The notes beneath the pieces were generated by a model that was not told where the DNA came from, made no database searches, and was given only the letters and a program-made list of their open reading frames with translations. The translations under genes were made by a program, and so were the position numbers. A stretch of 64,000 nt of DNA, from contig NZ_CP024985.1 of NCBI RefSeq assembly GCF_002803845.1, positions 4,340,001-4,404,000 of the forward strand, given 5' to 3'. How positions within the stretch are numbered: the stretch's first letter is position 1; the number at the start of each line of letters is the position of its first letter. Shown here one piece after another: positions 62,297 to 64,000 of the stretch. The stretch is from Streptomyces lavendulae subsp. lavendulae. GTDB taxonomy: Bacteria; Actinomycetota; Actinomycetes; Streptomycetales; Streptomycetaceae.

Positions 62297-63769
62297 ATGG
62301 TGACGGTACCGAAGCAGCAGACGGGCGACGTGGCGGACGCGGGATCCGTGGACGGTGCGGCCGGTGCGGCGGCGGGACGGGGAAGCGGGCGGATACCCCG
62401 CGTCGAGGGCTTCGCGTCGAGGGCCCTGCCGGGCTCCGCGAAGGAGGCCGGGAAGGCGCTGCGGGCGCGGGTGCCGCGGGCGGTCCAGGCGCACTTCGAG
62501 GTTCCCGCCGGGCGCCCCGACGCGGTGCGCGCGGTGGAGGAGTCCAACGTCGGCCGCGTCGCCGAGCTGACCCCGATACGCGTGGGCCGGATGGCCGCCA
62601 ACCCCTTCGCGTTCCTGCGCGGGGCGGCCGGCCTGATGGCCCACGACCTGTCCGCCGGGCCGGTCACCGGGGTGGGCGCGCAGCTCTGCGGAGACGCGCA
62701 CGCGGCGAACTTCGGTCTCTACGGGGACGCCCGCGGGCGCCTGGTCATGGACCTCAACGACTTCGACGAGACCGTGTTCGGCCCGTGGGAGTGGGACGTC
62801 AAGCGGCTGGCGGCCTCCCTGGTGCTCGCCGGGCGCGTGGCCGGAGCGGACGAGGACACCTGCCGGGCGGCCGCCCGGGACGCGGTGGGCGCGTACCGGC
62901 GGACCATGCGGCTGCTGGCCAAGCTGCCCGCCCTGGACGCGTGGAACGCCATCGCCGACGAGGAACTGGTCTCGCACACCGATGCCCGCGACCTGCTGGG
63001 CACGCTGGAGCGGGTCTCGGAGAAGGCCCGCAACAACACCTCCGCCCGGTTCGCCGCCAAGTCGACCGAGGCCGGGGAGGACGGCGCCCGCCGTTTCGTG
63101 GACGCGCTGCCCGTGCTGCGCCGGGTCGGCGACGGTGAGGCCGCGGCCGTGGCCGCCTCCCTGGGCCCGTACCTGAAGACCCTCTCGGGGGACCGGCTCC
63201 CGCTGCTGGCCCGGTACGCGGTCCAGGACGTGGCGTTCCGGGTGGTGGGCACCGGAAGCGTGGGCACCCGGTCGTACGTGGTGCTGCTGCAGGACCACCG
63301 GGGTGAGCCGCTGGTGCTCCAGGTGAAGGAGGCGCGGCCGTCGGTGCTGCTGCCGCACCTGCCGGGGCTGGGCTTCCACGCGCCGCAGGAGGAGCACGAG
63401 GGCCGCCGGGTGGTGGCCGGGCAGAAGATGATGCAGGTGGTCTCCGACATCCTGCTGGGCTGGACCACGGTGGAGGGCCGGCCCTTCCAGGTCCGTCAGT
63501 TCCGCAACCGCAAGGGCAGCGTGGACCCGGCGGCGCTGGCCGTCGACCAGATCGACGACTACGGCCGGATGACCGGCGCCCTGCTGGCGCGGGCGCACGC
63601 GCACAGCGCGGATCCGCGGGTGCTGGCCGGGTACTGCGGCAAGAACGAGGAACTGGACGAGGCCGTCGCCACCTTCGCGGTGGCCTACGCCGATCGCAGC
63701 GAGGCCGACCACGCGGACCTGCTGGCGGCGGTCAGGGCGGGGCGGATAGCGGCGGAGTTCGGCGTCTGA
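62297..63769 (+). CDS. DUF2252 family protein
   Basis: The 490-residue protein carries the DUF2252 pattern: RMAANPFAFLRGAAGLMAHDL, CGDAHAANFGLYG and DLNDFDETVFGPWEWDVKRL. These resemble the HGDxHxxN and DxD motifs of aminoglycoside-phosphotransferase-like kinases, so a small-molecule kinase activity is possible but untested. The ATG at 62297 or the GTG at 62300 could be the start; neither has a strong ribosome site. It lies 68 bp after the response regulator on the same strand. Confidence 0.87.
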   Translation: MVTVPKQQTGDVADAGSVDGAAGAAAGRGSGRIPRVEGFASRALPGSAKEAGKALRARVPRAVQAHFEVPAGRPDAVRAVEESNVGRVAELTPIRVGRMAANPFAFLRGAAGLMAHDLSAGPVTGVGAQLCGDAHAANFGLYGDARGRLVMDLNDFDETVFGPWEWDVKRLAASLVLAGRVAGADEDTCRAAARDAVGAYRRTMRLLAKLPALDAWNAIADEELVSHTDARDLLGTLERVSEKARNNTSARFAAKSTEAGEDGARRFVDALPVLRRVGDGEAAAVAASLGPYLKTLSGDRLPLLARYAVQDVAFRVVGTGSVGTRSYVVLLQDHRGEPLVLQVKEARPSVLLPHLPGLGFHAPQEEHEGRRVVAGQKMMQVVSDILLGWTTVEGRPFQVRQFRNRKGSVDPAALAVDQIDDYGRMTGALLARAHAHSADPRVLAGYCGKNEELDEAVATFAVAYADRSEADHADLLAAVRAGRIAAEFGV

Positions 63770-63782
63770 GGGGCGGAGGGCC

Positions 63783-63878
63783 GCCGTGTTTCAGGTGGGC
63801 CGTGCTTCAGGTGAGCCGTGTTTCAGGTGAGCTGTGTTTCACGTGAGCTGTGTTTCACGTGAGCTGTGTTTCACGTGA
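63783..63878 (+). repeat. Six tandem 16-bp parS-like units
   Basis: Units start at 63783, 63799, 63815, 63831, 63847 and 63863. The first three read GCCGTGTTTCAGGTGR (one with GCTTC); the last three read GCTGTGTTTCACGTGA exactly. Similarity to the left part of parS rises from left to right, and the last unit runs into a perfect parS. Confidence 0.93.
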
Positions 63879-63881
63879 AAC
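63868..63881. other. parS: parS site 8 (perfect, at the end of the tandem array)
   Basis: GTTTCACGTGAAAC directly after five degenerate half-matching units and 33 bp before the next gene's start. Confidence 0.95.
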
Positions 63882-63913
63882 ATGGCGCGCCGCGCTGGCC
63901 GTAGGCTGGCCGG

Positions 63914-64000
63914 GTGAGCGAGCAGACCGAGCAGACAGTTCCCGAAGAGCCCGCCGCCTCCGGTGACGAGCGGCCCGAGGCGCGGCTCGACCGGGCCGTG
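63914..64000 (+). CDS. Start of an unidentified gene, partial (5' end only)
   Basis: A GTG at 63914 opens a frame to the window edge (29 codons) beginning with an acidic, Gln/Glu-rich sequence (SEQTEQTVPEEPAASGDERP). TAGGCT at 63902-63907 lies 7-12 bases before the GTG, the spacing of leaderless Streptomyces transcripts. Too little is present to name a product. Confidence 0.5.
   Translation, partial: MSEQTEQTVPEEPAASGDERPEARLDRAV

Noticed and set aside
63783..63881. Tandem array as a CRISPR
   Set aside because: The units are directly adjacent without spacers and match parS sequence; there are no cas genes.

Overview
This window is the replication-origin neighbourhood of an actinomycete chromosome, almost certainly Streptomyces or a close relative such as Kitasatospora. 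The evidence is the very high G+C content with GTG/TTG starts, the order rnpA-rpmH-dnaA-oriC-dnaN-gnd-recF-dciA-gyrB-gyrA, an oriC packed with TTGTCCACA-type DnaA boxes, repeated GTTTCACGTGAAAC parS sites, and Streptomyces-type class E sortases, CrgA and a SigR-type trxB promoter. Much of the gene order also matches the origin region of Mycobacterium tuberculosis (ponA1/ino1 block; pcnA to rpmH block; dnaA to fhaA block).

Layout. 1-8.4 kb: a truncated GT87-like membrane glycosyltransferase, a class A PBP, a PadR regulator with its probable operator, inositol-phosphate synthase, an MFS exporter and the CCA-adding enzyme. 8.6-18.2 kb: an envelope and redox block with a secreted DUF6049-like protein, the lipid II flippase MurJ, a membrane pseudokinase, ECF sigma factor, zinc anti-sigma factor, thioredoxin reductase and thioredoxin. 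18.2-24.7 kb (minus strand): a GNAT protein, parB-parA, rsmG, jag, yidC, yidD, rnpA and rpmH. 24.7-37.4 kb: dnaA, oriC, dnaN, gnd, recF, dciA, gyrB, gyrA and a DUF3566 membrane protein. 37.5-45 kb: tRNA-Ile and tRNA-Ala bracket a module of a DLW-39-type peptide, an exported protein of unknown function, a membrane Ser/Thr kinase and an HTH protein; an MFS/MarR pair, a LysM protein and a DUF5324-type protein follow.

45.2-59.7 kb: cyclophilin, rhomboid protease, crgA, a DUF881 protein, three class E sortases interleaved with pabA/trpG, then the minus-strand growth and division operon fhaA-fhaB-pstP-rodA-pbpA-pknB, ending in tRNA-Leu. 59.8-64 kb: an unusual two-component system, a DUF2252 protein, a tandem array of degenerate parS-like units ending in a perfect parS, and the first codons of another gene.

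The genes work together in initiating replication (DnaA, oriC, DnaN, DciA, gyrase), segregating origins (ParAB with nine parS or near-parS sites in the window), and building and regulating peptidoglycan (PBPs, RodA, MurJ, PknB, PstP, FhaA/B, CrgA). Points of special interest are the way parS sites are embedded in hairpins and in-frame coding sequence, the 16-bp tandem parS-like array, a DnaA-box cluster about 19 kb from oriC, the MurJ/pseudokinase pair, and a histidine kinase with an extra membrane-anchored C-terminal domain. I saw no insertion sequences, CRISPR arrays or rRNA genes.
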